A DNA stretch of 32,393 nucleotides from Eubacteriales bacterium. Its GTDB lineage: Bacteria > Bacillota > Clostridia > Lachnospirales > Lachnospiraceae. The DNA is taken from assembly GCA_030533385.1 (NCBI GenBank), contig JAUNJG010000017.1, forward strand, positions 1 to 32,393, read 5' to 3'. The notes beneath the pieces were generated by a model. That model did no database searches, was not told the DNA's origin, and saw only the letters and a program-made list of their open reading frames with translations. Shown here one piece after another: positions 24,141 through 32,393 of this stretch. The translations under genes were made by a program, and so were the position numbers. Within the stretch, counting starts at the first letter, position 1. Every line of letters starts with the position of its first letter.

Positions 24141-26429
24141 TCAATCTTCTTTCGGGCTTTGTTTTCGCTCTTTCATATATTTTTCGTAGAAATCTTCTAC
24201 CCGAAGCGGGCGACTGTACAAGTACCCCTGTCCAAAATCACATCCCATGCTCCGAATCATCTCTTCATCTTCCTTGGTCTCCACGCCCTCTGCCACCGTA
24301 GAAATATAAAGCCTCTTGCTCAAATCAATGACGCCGGACATTATCATATGAAGCCGATAGGAATGATTCTTTGAAATTTCCAGCAGAAAGCTTCTATCCA
24401 GTTTCAACTCGTCTATTTCCAGACTTCCCAGAGTATTAAAGGACGCATACCCGCTTCCGAAATCATCTAGGGATATCTTAAAACCGATTTTTCTGAGCGC
24501 TCTTAACTTGCTGTTCATCTCCTCCTTATGTTCCAGCGCCAGCCCTTCTAAAATTTCCAGTGTAATCAGCTCCGCCGGAATCTGATACTCCTTCAAACAT
24601 TCTTGCAGTTTTGTCATATAATCCGCCTGGTAAAAAAGCAGCTTCGTCTGATTGACAGACACAGGAATCGGTTCCAGACCCTCATCCATCCATGCCCGCA
24701 GCATCTTGCACACCCTTCTTACCATATATAAATCCAGCTGCACACAAAACCCGTTCCTCTCAAATTGAGGAATGAACACATCAGGAAAAATCATGCTTCC
24801 GTCTTTCGTCACCCATCTTACCAGGGCCTCCGCTCCAGACAGGCTTCCATCTTCTATGCTCACCTTAGGCTGCAAAAACACCTGAAACTCTCCGTCTGAC
24901 AGAGCCTGCACCATGTGGGTTTCCACATAATTTTCCATTTCCTTTTCTCTATGTACCTTTGCATTATAAAAGGAAAGAACTTCTCCCGGACGCTTTTTAC
25001 ACTGCTCCATGGCGAAGGCGACTCTGGTCATAAGAACTTCCCGGAAATCCTGTGCGCCAATACTTCCATCATGAATGTAAGCGCCGGCATACATTTGAAG
25101 CTGATAATCCCTTTTTTCTTTCACTTCCATGCTGATACTCAGGAAAAGCGCCTCTATTCTTTCCCGAATCCTTACCTCTTCCTTCTCCAGCAAATAAACA
25201 TAAAACAAATCGGCACTTTCTCTCGCAAAAAACTCTCCGTCCCCCATCATTTCATCTATGCATTTGCTGATACTGCATAATAGGCGATCTGAAAACTCTT
25301 TGCCAAAAATTTCGTTCATAAACTTAAACTGCCGGACATTGATCACTGCGATACAAAATTTTCCTTCTTTTTTTTGTGCGTGTTCCAGGTTTTTCTCAAA
25401 TTGCAGCATATTGTCCGCACCGGTCAGCCAGTCCTTGTAGGCCAGCCTCGTCAGAGACTGGTTGCTTCTTGTTAGAATGTGGTAGATAAAAAACAGCAGG
25501 CACAGCACCAGACAAAGCAGCAACAAAAAAGTAATCAGCATAGTCCGCATCACATAGCCCAATGTTTTGTTTGCTGTCATATTATCATGTATACAGAGCA
25601 GATACCAGTCATTGACTCTGAGAGAGGTCAGGCAGACCATATATTTTTTATTGTTGTAGTTCATTGTCGCAAAGGCATATTTTTCATTTTCTTTTATTAC
25701 CTCTTGCAACAATCTTTCATCTTTCTCTGAGAAATAATCTCCCGAAAACAGTTCCGTTCCTTCCTGATATTTATCAGAAGAAAGCAGCATCCTTCCTGTT
25801 TCTCCTATTAAATGAACGGAACCATTTCCATTCAACACGATTCTTTCATTAAAGATAGTGTCAAAGATTTCCATTTTATCGCTGGCACATAACACCCCCC
25901 GCACGATGCCGTCCCGCACCACGGGAACACAGTAAACATAGACCAGCTTGTTGGATACCTGGCTCCTGAACAACTTGGACAGTCCCTGTTGTCCACTGTA
26001 CGCCATATCCATCGCTTCCTCCACGCTGTCATTAAAAACGTGGTAATCAATATCTTTTTCGATTCCGTATTCCAGATGGGCGATGTCTCCGATGCCTTCT
26101 TCATTAAAATAGCCCATGGTCACAAACTCATTTTTGAAATTGGCATCCAGCAGAAAACTGGCCATATCCGGGTCATCTGCGATTCCGCTGCTTTGTATGA
26201 AAGAGGCTATGGTGTATAACGTCTGAAAATCTTTGTCAATCTGACGTACAATGCGACCATTATAATCCGTCAGCTCAGCCATCATCTGCTCCTTCACCAG
26301 CTCTATTCTGGAATCGTACATTGTCTTCAGAATAAATATTGCCGCAATCAGCACCGAAACTCCTGCGGCAACACAGAGCAAAACGCTTCTTCTGAACTGC
26401 ATCCTGAACTTTTCCTCATTCACTTTCAA
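24141..26429 (-). CDS. Membrane EAL-domain c-di-GMP phosphodiesterase with degenerate GGDEF
   Basis: 762-residue signalling protein that should hydrolyse c-di-GMP. From the N-terminus: a membrane helix (about residues 15-36), a large extracytoplasmic sensor region (about 37-293, Cache-like), a second helix (about 294-318), a GGDEF domain (about 323-415) and an EAL domain (about 500-750). The GGDEF signature is replaced by ESADLF, so cyclase activity is unlikely. The EAL domain keeps EAL (534-536), DDFGSGYAS, KLDRSFL, EGVET and GQGYLYSRPL, so phosphodiesterase activity is likely. The start is taken as TTG 26429, preceded by GGAGG; the frame is open for 38 more codons but these read the leader. 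The signal sensed is unknown. Confidence 0.9.
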   Translation of the reverse strand: MKVNEEKFRMQFRRSVLLCVAAGVSVLIAAIFILKTMYDSRIELVKEQMMAELTDYNGRIVRQIDKDFQTLYTIASFIQSSGIADDPDMASFLLDANFKNEFVTMGYFNEEGIGDIAHLEYGIEKDIDYHVFNDSVEEAMDMAYSGQQGLSKLFRSQVSNKLVYVYCVPVVRDGIVRGVLCASDKMEIFDTIFNERIVLNGNGSVHLIGETGRMLLSSDKYQEGTELFSGDYFSEKDERLLQEVIKENEKYAFATMNYNNKKYMVCLTSLRVNDWYLLCIHDNMTANKTLGYVMRTMLITFLLLLCLVLCLLFFIYHILTRSNQSLTRLAYKDWLTGADNMLQFEKNLEHAQKKEGKFCIAVINVRQFKFMNEIFGKEFSDRLLCSISKCIDEMMGDGEFFARESADLFYVYLLEKEEVRIRERIEALFLSISMEVKEKRDYQLQMYAGAYIHDGSIGAQDFREVLMTRVAFAMEQCKKRPGEVLSFYNAKVHREKEMENYVETHMVQALSDGEFQVFLQPKVSIEDGSLSGAEALVRWVTKDGSMIFPDVFIPQFERNGFCVQLDLYMVRRVCKMLRAWMDEGLEPIPVSVNQTKLLFYQADYMTKLQECLKEYQIPAELITLEILEGLALEHKEEMNSKLRALRKIGFKISLDDFGSGYASFNTLGSLEIDELKLDRSFLLEISKNHSYRLHMIMSGVIDLSKRLYISTVAEGVETKEDEEMIRSMGCDFGQGYLYSRPLRVEDFYEKYMKERKQSPKED

Positions 26430-26867
26430 TATGAATCCCCCCCTCCTTCCCCTTTTATAGTCCCTTTCCTTTTTTGTTTCTGAACCTTTGCTTTTGTTTC
26501 TGTTTTGCAATCGTCTCTGTTTTAATAAACTCCATTCTGTCATACATTTTTCTTTCCCTGTGTACAGAGAAAAAAGCCCCTTATGCAGAGCTTTCTCTTT
26601 CCTTTCGCCTACAACTCCAAAAACATAATCGGGATATCTGCAACTCTTTGGATGCTTTTTTATTTCAAAACTCTCTTAAATTTTGCGATAGAATACAGGA
26701 TATGTCCGCAGGCAAAAGTTTCACCCTCATTTTCACCCACCCCTTCAGGACACATATCAGACAAAACACTTTCTTCCACGGACAAAGATTCGACGTCCTG
26801 TTTCTCCTGTTTTCTCTTTATTTTACTTCAATTACTTATAGTATATAGAATATTTTATGTCTGTCAA
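26430..26867 (-). promoter_or_regulatory. Promoter and about 400 nt leader of the EAL gene
   Basis: TTGACA (26867-26862), a 16 bp spacer and TATACT (26845-26840) on the minus strand predict a start near 26833, leaving an unusually long leader. Within it GATATGTGTCC (26758-26748) pairs with GGACATATC (26707-26699), enclosing a purine-rich loop that contains a tiny open frame beginning MRVKLLPADI. No c-di-GMP riboswitch consensus was found. Confidence 0.5.
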
Positions 26868-26958
26868 GCAATTACTGATACATTGCCATCACCTTTTATC
26901 CTGCTATTCATTCTCGAAAGTAAAGCGGACATTCGCAATTCTCTTCATTACTTTCTCA

Positions 26959-27103
26959 TGAACGCAGGCTGCTTCGCAGCTTTTAGTCAGGGATTTGTAT
27001 TCCCTACTGAAATAAGCGCTCCCCTGTCTCCACTTCATACTCTGCTCATTTGAAGTGAGGGACTGCCTGTTCTGCGTTCACTCTGTCAAAATGGCTATTT
27101 CAG
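26959..27103. repeat. Intergenic element with interlocking inverted repeats
   Basis: TGAACGCAG (26959-26967) pairs with CTGCGTTCA (27072-27080). CTGAAATA (27007-27014) pairs with TATTTCAG (27096-27103). CACTTCA (27031-27037) pairs with TGAAGTG (27051-27057). GCTGC-TTC-GCAGC is at 26968-26980, and AGGGA/TCCCT near 26990-27005. The first two pairings interlock like a pseudoknot. The element fills the gap between the EAL promoter and the proS terminator and could be a structured RNA or a copy of a dispersed repeat. No gene was recognised. Confidence 0.4.
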
Positions 27104-27109
27104 CCTAAA

Positions 27110-27149
27110 TCCAAAAAAGGGACAGTCAATTTTCTCAATGACTGTCCCT
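27110..27149 (-). terminator. Intrinsic terminator of proS
   Basis: On the minus strand AGGGACAGTCA (27149-27139) pairs perfectly with TGACTGTCCCT (27128-27118), followed by a T-run over 27118-27113. It lies 60 bp after the stop codon. Confidence 0.92.
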
Positions 27150-27209
27150 GATCAGTAATTTATTTAATAAACAGATGAAAACATAAAATCCAAAGTAGGA
27201 AAGGCGAAC

Positions 27210-28646
27210 TTAATACGCTTTTCCAAAATAAATTTCATATTTGGCCGGCTTGCCACAGTGTACGCACACATCTCCGTGATGCTGCTGGTCAAACGGAATA
27301 CAGCGGGTGGTAGCTCCCGTCTCTTCCTTGATGGCCTCCTCGCACGCTCTGTCTCCACACCACATGGAACGGATGAAGCCCTGCTTATGATTTAATAAAT
27401 CGACAAACTCCTCCCAATCGTGGGCGACATGGGTATTCTCTTCCAGATGCGCTTTCGCCCTGTCATACATATCCTTCTGGATATCCTCCAGGACTTCTCC
27501 CAGCCGCTCCGGCAGTTCGTCGATGGACACCGGAATCTTTTCTCTCGTATCCCGGCGCACAATAACTGCCTGATTTTTCTCTATATCCTTCGGGCCGATC
27601 TCAATGCGGGTCGGGATTCCCTGAATTTCCTGCTCACTGAACTTCCACCCCGGAGACTTGTCGGAATCATCCACTTTTACGGAGTAGCTCGATTTCAGCA
27701 TATCCCGGATGGCGAATGCCTTATCCAGCACTCCTTCTTTTTTCTGCTGAATCGGAATCACCATGGTCTGCACCGGCGCAACACGAGGCGGCAGCACCAG
27801 GCCGCTGTCATCACCATGCACCATGATGATGGCTCCAATGATACGGGTGGACATACCCCAGGAAGTCTCATAGACAGGAGACAACTTGTTCTCTTTATTG
27901 GCATACTGAATACCGAAGGCTTCCGCAAAGCCGGAGCCAAAGTTATGGCTGGTGCCGGACTGCAGCGCTTTTCCGTCGTGCATCAGCGCCTCGATGGTGT
28001 AGGTTGCCTCCGCTCCCGCAAATTTTTCCTTGTCTGTCTTTCTTCCTTTTACGAGAGGAATGGCAAGAAACTCTTCACAAAAATCTGCATATACGTTAAG
28101 CATCTGCTCAGTCCTCTCTTCCGCCTCCTCCGGGGTAGCGTGGAAGGTATGCCCCTCCTGCCATAAGAACTCAGATGAGCGCAGGAACGGGCGGGTCGTC
28201 TTCTCCCATCGAAGAACGGAACACCACTGGTTGTATACTACCGGCAAATCTCTGTGAGAATGTACGATATCCTTCACATGGTCGCAAAATAGCGTCTCGG
28301 AAGTCGGACGGATACAGAGTCTTTCCGTCAACTCTTCCTCACCGCCCTGTGTTACCCATGCCACCTCCGGAGCAAATCCTTCCACATGATCCTTCTCCTT
28401 CTGAAGCAGGTTCTCCGGAATCAGCATCGGCAGATACACGTTCTCCACTCCGGTTTCCTTAAACCTTCTGTCCAGTTCTTTTTGAATGTTCTCCCAGATG
28501 GCATAGCCTCTCGGACGGATAATCATACATCCTTTGATATTTGAATAGGAAATCAGTTCCGCCCGGGTTACCACATCAGTGTACCACTGGGCAAAATCTT
28601 CATCCATCGGAGTAATCGCTTCCACAAGCTTTTTTTCTTTCGCCAT
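27210..28646 (-). CDS. proS: Prolyl-tRNA synthetase, archaeal/eukaryotic type
   Basis: 478-residue class II synthetase charging tRNA-Pro with proline. Class II motifs are visible: motif 2 around [22 protein letters not shown] and motif 3 near the [17 protein letters not shown] segment. There is no bacterial INS editing insertion between motifs 2 and 3. A C-terminal extension with C-x4-C and C-x2-C pairs, ending in KAY, is the zinc domain of the archaeal/eukaryotic type. Many clostridia use this form. AAAGG lies before the ATG. It is a single-gene unit with its own promoter and terminator. Confidence 0.97.
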   Translation of the reverse strand: MAKEKKLVEAITPMDEDFAQWYTDVVTRAELISYSNIKGCMIIRPRGYAIWENIQKELDRRFKETGVENVYLPMLIPENLLQKEKDHVEGFAPEVAWVTQGGEEELTERLCIRPTSETLFCDHVKDIVHSHRDLPVVYNQWCSVLRWEKTTRPFLRSSEFLWQEGHTFHATPEEAEERTEQMLNVYADFCEEFLAIPLVKGRKTDKEKFAGAEATYTIEALMHDGKALQSGTSHNFGSGFAEAFGIQYANKENKLSPVYETSWGMSTRIIGAIIMVHGDDSGLVLPPRVAPVQTMVIPIQQKKEGVLDKAFAIRDMLKSSYSVKVDDSDKSPGWKFSEQEIQGIPTRIEIGPKDIEKNQAVIVRRDTREKIPVSIDELPERLGEVLEDIQKDMYDRAKAHLEENTHVAHDWEEFVDLLNHKQGFIRSMWCGDRACEEAIKEETGATTRCIPFDQQHHGDVCVHCGKPAKYEIYFGKAY

Positions 28647-28732
28647 AACCTTTTCCTTTCCTCAAATCAAAGGGACACCGATGTGCGTCCCCTGTCTTTT
28701 TCACATACGAAATCTTTTGTCACGATTGTTTT

Positions 28733-28761
28733 ATTCTAAAATATCCCCTTGTTTTTGTCAA
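28733..28761 (-). promoter_or_regulatory. proS promoter
   Basis: TTGACA (28761-28756), a 17 bp spacer and TAGAAT (28738-28733) on the minus strand predict a start near 28726. The 80 nt leader contains a bulged hairpin GGGACGCAC-ATCG-GTGTCCC. No T-box was seen. Confidence 0.75.
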
Positions 28762-28839
28762 TATCACAACAGGCCGGACAGCCTTTTTTTGGCGTGACAG
28801 CCCTCTCATGTTATTTCGTTGGTATGGTATAAAAGGACA

Positions 28840-28870
28840 AGACAATAAAAGAGGCATATTAATATGCCTC
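28840..28870 (-). terminator. Terminator overlapping the pseudouridine synthase stop codon
   Basis: GAGGCATATTAATATGCCTC (28851-28870) is a perfect 20 bp palindrome followed on the minus strand by TTTTATTG. The TAA stop codon lies at its centre, so the coding end doubles as the terminator stem. Confidence 0.8.
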
Positions 28871-29572
28871 CACGTCCATCAGTTCAAATGCTTCTCCCTG
28901 CGGCTCCGTCTTGAACGTCATTTTTTCTCCCGTCACCGGGTGACAAAATGCCAGCCTGGTAGAATAAAGTCCGAGGGGAATATATTTCTTTTTTGTTTTC
29001 TGAAACAGGGGATTGTATTTCGTATCTCCGTATAACCCGATGCCGCGGGATGCAAACTGCACGCGAATCTGATGATGACGGCCTGTGGCAAGCATAATCA
29101 AGACCCAGGACAAAACACCGTTTTTCGTCTCGATACAGTCTATCAGTTCATATTCCAGCTCCGCCTTTTTTGCCCCCGCCGTTCCCCAGGCAACCACCCG
29201 GCTCATGTTGGCTTTTCCATCTCTTAAAAGATAGTCTTCAAAGCTCCCAAACTCTTCTGGCAGCTCTCCACAGACCACTGCCTGATAACATTTTTCAAAT
29301 TCATGGTTTTGAATCTGTTCACTCAGATTCGCTGCTGCCTGCTTTGTTTTTGCAAAAACCATCAGCCCGCCCACCGGGCGGTCCAGACGATGCACCGCAG
29401 TCAGGTACGGCTCCTCCTCCCCCTCCTGCTTTGAAAATAAGTAGTTTTTAAAATAGGTTTCCAGGTCTACATTTCTTGTCGCATCCGGCTGAACAGGCAT
29501 TCCCGCCGGCTTTTCACAAACTAAAATACTATCGTCTTCATATTGCACCGGAATCGTCTTCTTTCCTGCCAT
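28859..29572 (-). CDS. RluA-family RNA pseudouridine synthase
   Basis: 237-residue enzyme converting specific uridines to pseudouridine in rRNA or tRNA. The catalytic motif HRLDRPVGGL has Asp64. KPAGMPVQP (21-29) and ATGRHHQIRVQFA in the C-terminal half are family marks. There is no N-terminal S4 domain, unlike RluC and RluD, so the target cannot be named. GGAGA precedes the ATG. The gene ends inside its own terminator and starts 48 bp after the response regulator stop, so the two may be co-transcribed. Confidence 0.92.
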   Translation of the reverse strand: MAGKKTIPVQYEDDSILVCEKPAGMPVQPDATRNVDLETYFKNYLFSKQEGEEEPYLTAVHRLDRPVGGLMVFAKTKQAAANLSEQIQNHEFEKCYQAVVCGELPEEFGSFEDYLLRDGKANMSRVVAWGTAGAKKAELEYELIDCIETKNGVLSWVLIMLATGRHHQIRVQFASRGIGLYGDTKYNPLFQKTKKKYIPLGLYSTRLAFCHPVTGEKMTFKTEPQGEAFELMDVEAY

Positions 29573-29620
29573 GACTTCTCCTTATTTCTTTTTTATCCTG
29601 TTCTTCACTCATTCTTCTGA

Positions 29621-30325
29621 CTATTCGGATGCCACAGGCATCCGGAATCGATATCCACATCCCCACACCGTTTCTATCAGACTATCGCCTTTCATATATC
29701 CTTCCAGTTTTTGACGAATTTTTTTGATGTGTACTGTCACTGTCGCCACGTCCCCGACGGAACTCATTCCCCACACTTCTCGGAACAGTTCTTCTTTGGA
29801 AAAGACGCGGTTTGGATGGGAAGCCAGAAATGCCAGCAAGTCAAACTCTTTTGTGGTCATGACAATATCCTTGCCATTGGAAGAAATTCTCCTCGCCGTT
29901 TTATCGATACGGATATTAGAAAATACAATACATTCGTTTTCTTTGTTGCTTCTTCTCAGAAGCCGGTCATAAAAGCTTAAATGTGCCTTTACTCTCGCCA
30001 CCAGCTCATTGGGGCCGAAAGGCTTCGTCACATAGTCGTCCGCCCCCACTCCCAAAGCTCTCACTTTGTCTATCTCTTCTTTTCTGGAAGACACAATAAT
30101 AATCGGTATATCCCGCCTGCTGCGAAGCTCCCTGCAAAGCTCAAAGCCATTCAGTCCCTCCAAATCAAGTTCTGCAATGACCAAATCCACATCCCTCTGC
30201 AATGCTCTTTGAAAACCGGATACACCCCTTTTTTCAATTGTTACTTTATAAGCATTAATCTCAAGATAGTCTCGTTCCAATGCCGTAGCTGAAACATCGC
30301 CATCTATTATCAATATATGTTTCAT
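29621..30325 (-). CDS. OmpR/PhoB-type response regulator with atypical receiver
   Basis: 234-residue DNA-binding protein with an N-terminal receiver (about 1-120) and a C-terminal winged helix (about 130-230, ending WGCGYRFRMP). By alignment with the usual LVLLDLMLPG pattern, LVIAELDLEG places Glu52 where the phosphorylated Asp belongs. The acidic pocket is IDGD rather than the usual DD pair. Lys102 in YVTKPF and the conserved Ser are present. It may therefore be insensitive to phosphorylation or locked in an active-like state. No histidine kinase gene is adjacent. GGGGAG precedes the ATG. Asp54, two residues later, could conceivably be used instead. Confidence 0.88.
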   Translation of the reverse strand: MKHILIIDGDVSATALERDYLEINAYKVTIEKRGVSGFQRALQRDVDLVIAELDLEGLNGFELCRELRSRRDIPIIIVSSRKEEIDKVRALGVGADDYVTKPFGPNELVARVKAHLSFYDRLLRRSNKENECIVFSNIRIDKTARRISSNGKDIVMTTKEFDLLAFLASHPNRVFSKEELFREVWGMSSVGDVATVTVHIKKIRQKLEGYMKGDSLIETVWGCGYRFRMPVASE

Positions 30326-30382
30326 AACATCTCCCCAGGTATCTTGCTTTCATTTTTCACGCAATTCCAGATAGCAGAGTAT

Positions 30383-30600
30383 ATTATAGCACAAAAAACA
30401 TTTATTTTCTTTAAAATCCCGTATTTATTTTCTTTTTATTTCTTTTTTATCAAGTTTTATTATTAATAGAAAACAATAATAACTATTTTTTATTCTTTTT
30501 TGTTAATTATTATAAAATTCAATCAACGACTGCCTTTCACCTCAAATTTATGACGATTTCAATTTGACCGGCGGAGGTTTTTGCCACTCTCTCCAAGTTG
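30383..30600 (-). promoter_or_regulatory. Response regulator promoter and AT-rich upstream region
   Basis: TATAAT (30388-30383) preceded by TGC gives an extended -10 (TGnTATAAT); no good -35 box is present. Upstream, about 30390-30530 is very AT-rich with T- and A-tracts, which could act as an UP element or curved DNA. A CAAATT/AATTTG repeat lies near 30543-30566. No clear terminator for coaBC was found here. Confidence 0.5.
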
Positions 30601-31812
30601 TTATCTCTTTGGCAGAGTCTTTCTGCGCCGTTCCATAATACAATCAAGCAAAGCGTCCGCAGCCTCCTCCTTGGACAGCAGAGGCAACGCCTTCTCTTCT
30701 TCTTTCGTGATGATGGTCAAAAGATTCGTATCCGTCCCGAATCCTGCCCCCTCATCTCTCAGATTATTGGCCGCAAGAATGTCCAGGCGCTTCTTTTCTA
30801 ATTTTTTTCTTGAATTTTCCAGCATATGCTCCGTTTCCATGGAAAAGCCGCAAATCGTCTGGTCTTCCCTTCGATGGTCTGCCACATAAGCCAGAATATC
30901 CTGGGTTCTCTCCAGCGGAATATTCAGCTCTTTGTCTGACTTTTTCATCTTCTCGCCGCTGACCTGAGCCGGGCGATAATCTGCTACTGCCGCTGCCTTG
31001 ATAAGAATATCCTGTTCTTCCAGGCGCTCCTTTACCGCAAGGAACATATCCTGGGCGCTGATCACGGGAACCATATCCACAAAAGGCACCGAATTCAGCG
31101 CCGTCGGCCCCGAGATGAGCGTCACTTCCGCTCCTCGAAGCATCGCCATCTTTGCGATGGCATACCCCATCTTTCCCGAAGAATGATTGGTAAGGTAGCG
31201 CACCGGATCCAACTCTTCCCTGGTCGGCCCTGCCGTCACCATCACCTTCAAGCCCGCCATGTCCTTTTCACAGGCAATCGTTTTTAAAATGTACTGATAC
31301 AGCGTCTCCGGCTCCGGCATCTTCCCGGCTCCCGTATCCCCACAGGCAAGATATCCCACGGCAGGCTCCACAATCTCATACCCATAGTTTTTCAGGATAT
31401 TCAGATTGTTTTGTAAAATCGGATTGTGATACATATTTACATTCATGGCAGGAGAAAAGATCACCGCTCCCCGGCAAGCCATGATGGTTGTAGTGAGCAT
31501 ATCATCGGCAATGCCCCCGGCCACCTTTCCAATGACGTTGGCGGAAGCCGGCGCAATCATCATCACATCCGCCTTCTGCGCCAAAGACACATGCTCCACA
31601 TGAAATTCAAAGTCTCTGTCAAAGGTGTCCACCAGGCATTTGTGATTGGTCAGTGTTTCAAAGGTAATGGGATTGATAAAATTGGTTGCATTTTTTGTCA
31701 TAATCACATGAACATCGCAGTGGCTTTTCACCAACATACTGGCCAGATTGGCAATTTTATAGGCGGCAATGCTGCCGGTAACACCCAGCACAACTGTTTT
31801 TCCTTTTAGCAT
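30601..31812 (-). CDS. coaBC: Bifunctional phosphopantothenoylcysteine decarboxylase / phosphopantothenate-cysteine ligase
   Basis: 403-residue bifunctional enzyme for two successive steps of coenzyme A synthesis. The N-terminal CoaC flavoprotein domain shows VTGSIAAYK, His74 in HVEHVSL, the PAMN motif (121-124) and active Cys157 in GYLACGDTGAGKMPEP. The C-terminal CoaB domain starts at about 187 with VMVTAGPTREELDPVRYLTNHSSGKMG and has the AAAVADYRP and KKSDKELN segments. AAGGAA precedes the ATG. It follows panD by 27 bp in the same direction, an operon that supplies and uses beta-alanine-derived pantothenate. Confidence 0.97.
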   Translation of the reverse strand: MLKGKTVVLGVTGSIAAYKIANLASMLVKSHCDVHVIMTKNATNFINPITFETLTNHKCLVDTFDRDFEFHVEHVSLAQKADVMMIAPASANVIGKVAGGIADDMLTTTIMACRGAVIFSPAMNVNMYHNPILQNNLNILKNYGYEIVEPAVGYLACGDTGAGKMPEPETLYQYILKTIACEKDMAGLKVMVTAGPTREELDPVRYLTNHSSGKMGYAIAKMAMLRGAEVTLISGPTALNSVPFVDMVPVISAQDMFLAVKERLEEQDILIKAAAVADYRPAQVSGEKMKKSDKELNIPLERTQDILAYVADHRREDQTICGFSMETEHMLENSRKKLEKKRLDILAANNLRDEGAGFGTDTNLLTIITKEEEKALPLLSKEEAADALLDCIMERRRKTLPKR

Positions 31813-31839
31813 AGCTTCCTTCCTTTATTTCCTGTCGTT

Positions 31840-32232
31840 TTATTCCATGTCACAGAGGCGTCCGTGTTTTTCATAATTGGTGATGCGCTGTATTCCGTTG
31901 TTGTCATCCACAAACACCACCTTCGGCTTATGAGTTACGGCCTCCTCCGGTGTGATTTCCGCATAGGCCATGAGAATGATTTTGTCATGCACGCTGACGC
32001 ATCTTGCGGCCGCCCCGTTTAAACACATCACACCGCTTCCTCTCTCTCCGGCGATGGTGTAGGTCTCAAAACGGCTGCCGTTGTTGATGTCCACAATCTG
32101 CACCTTTTCATATTCTAAGATTCCCGCTGCATCCAGCAAATCTTCGTCCACGGTAATGCTTCCCACATAGTCAAGCTCTGCCTGGGTCACTGTGGCACGA
32201 TGAATTTTTCCTTTTAACATTGTAATATGCAT
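31840..32232 (-). CDS. panD: Aspartate 1-decarboxylase
   Basis: 130-residue proenzyme that decarboxylates aspartate to beta-alanine for pantothenate. It starts [20 protein letters not shown] and cleaves itself between Gly24 and Ser25 (YVGSITV) to form the pyruvoyl cofactor. [20 protein letters not shown] is the typical second signature. The frame stays open 40 codons upstream, but that part translates the 58 bp-period repeats and is arginine-rich nonsense; AAAGGAAC before the ATG at 32232 supports the short form. Other pan genes may lie just beyond the right edge. Confidence 0.96.
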   Translation of the reverse strand: MHITMLKGKIHRATVTQAELDYVGSITVDEDLLDAAGILEYEKVQIVDINNGSRFETYTIAGERGSGVMCLNGAAARCVSVHDKIILMAYAEITPEEAVTHKPKVVFVDDNNGIQRITNYEKHGRLCDME

Positions 32233-32280
32233 AATGTTCCTTTCTTCACGAAACTGCCGTGAGAGAGATGGTTTTCCTTG

Positions 32281-32391
32281 CTTCCGCCGTGCAATCTCGA
32301 CTCGCTCCGCTCGCCTCGATTTGGGCTTTCGCCTTCTCCTTCCGCCGTGCAATCTCGACTCGCTCCGCTCGCCTCGATTTGGGCTTTCGCC
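32281..32391. repeat. Tandem direct repeat, period 58 bp
   Basis: Bases 32281-32333 are repeated identically at 32339-32391, a 53 bp identity at 58 bp spacing, and the array may continue past the window edge. Each unit begins CTTCCGCCGTGC and ends GGGCTTTCGCC, which on the minus strand forms a GGC-GAAA-GCC tetraloop hairpin. The unit is GC-rich, unlike the surrounding DNA, and lies directly upstream of panD. Confidence 0.85.
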
Positions 32392-32393
32392 CT

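Noticed and set aside
26699-26758. c-di-GMP riboswitch in the leader of the EAL gene
   Set aside because: A c-di-GMP sensing leader would be expected for such a gene, but the conserved class I core (GCAAACC and its tetraloop-receptor parts) and class II elements were not found.
26583-27053. Plus-strand open frame of 156 codons opposite the EAL gene leader
   Set aside because: It runs antisense to a promoter and leader and through the inverted-repeat element. Its composition is that of translated AT-rich spacer and it has no ribosome binding site.
32233-32352. Arginine-rich N-terminal extension of PanD
   Set aside because: It is a translation of the 58 bp-period repeat. PanD proteins start at the MHITMLKGK position and the ribosome binding site is there.

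Overview
This 32.4 kb window looks like chromosomal DNA of an anaerobic, low-to-mid GC Firmicute, most likely a gut-type Lachnospiraceae (Clostridia). The call rests on the gene set: a clostridial [FeFe] hydrogenase with a NuoF/GltD-type partner, an oxygen-sensitive glycyl radical enzyme, a CpXC protein, an archaeal-type ProRS, the rpmE-DUF1385-prmC-prfA string, strong AGGAGG ribosome binding sites and TTGACA/TATAAT promoters. There is no rRNA, tRNA, CRISPR array, prophage or intact insertion sequence. Family calls come from motif reading, not from database searches.

Left third (1-9.1 kb). A D-Ala-D-Ala carboxypeptidase gene enters from the left edge with an in-frame stop just after its signal-peptide-like segment. 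A 500 bp gap follows, holding a strong promoter, a cobalamin-riboswitch-like element without a gene, and a long rod-shaped inverted-repeat structure that may be a small RNA. A minus-strand run then reads rpmE, a DUF1385 membrane protein, prmC, prfA, hisC and glgA: ribosomal protein, release factor 1 and its methylase, histidine synthesis and glycogen synthesis. Next come a small unknown gene and a CpXC zinc protein.

Middle (9.1-18.1 kb). bioY, a biotin transporter gene, sits behind a clear BirA-type operator that covers its -35 box. A two-gene operon encodes a NuoF/GltD-type flavoprotein and an [FeFe] hydrogenase, presumably moving electrons between NAD(P)H or ferredoxin and H2. Class II fructose-bisphosphate aldolase, a parvulin-type prolyl isomerase and phosphoglucomutase follow. 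The aldolase and phosphoglucomutase genes each carry a palindrome near the start of their transcripts.

The most unusual block (18.1-24.1 kb) holds a fructose-6-phosphate-aldolase-like protein, a PflD/YbiW-type glycyl radical enzyme with a Cys-x-Glu active site, a divergently transcribed activating enzyme with a structured leader, and a DeoR-type regulator. The gene content resembles the E. coli ybiW-ybiY-fsaA neighbourhood. The substrate of the radical enzyme is unknown.

Right third (24.1-32.4 kb). This part holds a membrane c-di-GMP phosphodiesterase with a degenerate GGDEF domain and a roughly 400 nt leader, an inverted-repeat-rich intergenic region, proS, an RluA-type pseudouridine synthase, an orphan OmpR-type response regulator with Glu at the phosphoacceptor site, and coaBC and panD of coenzyme A synthesis. 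A 58 bp-period direct repeat runs off the right edge.
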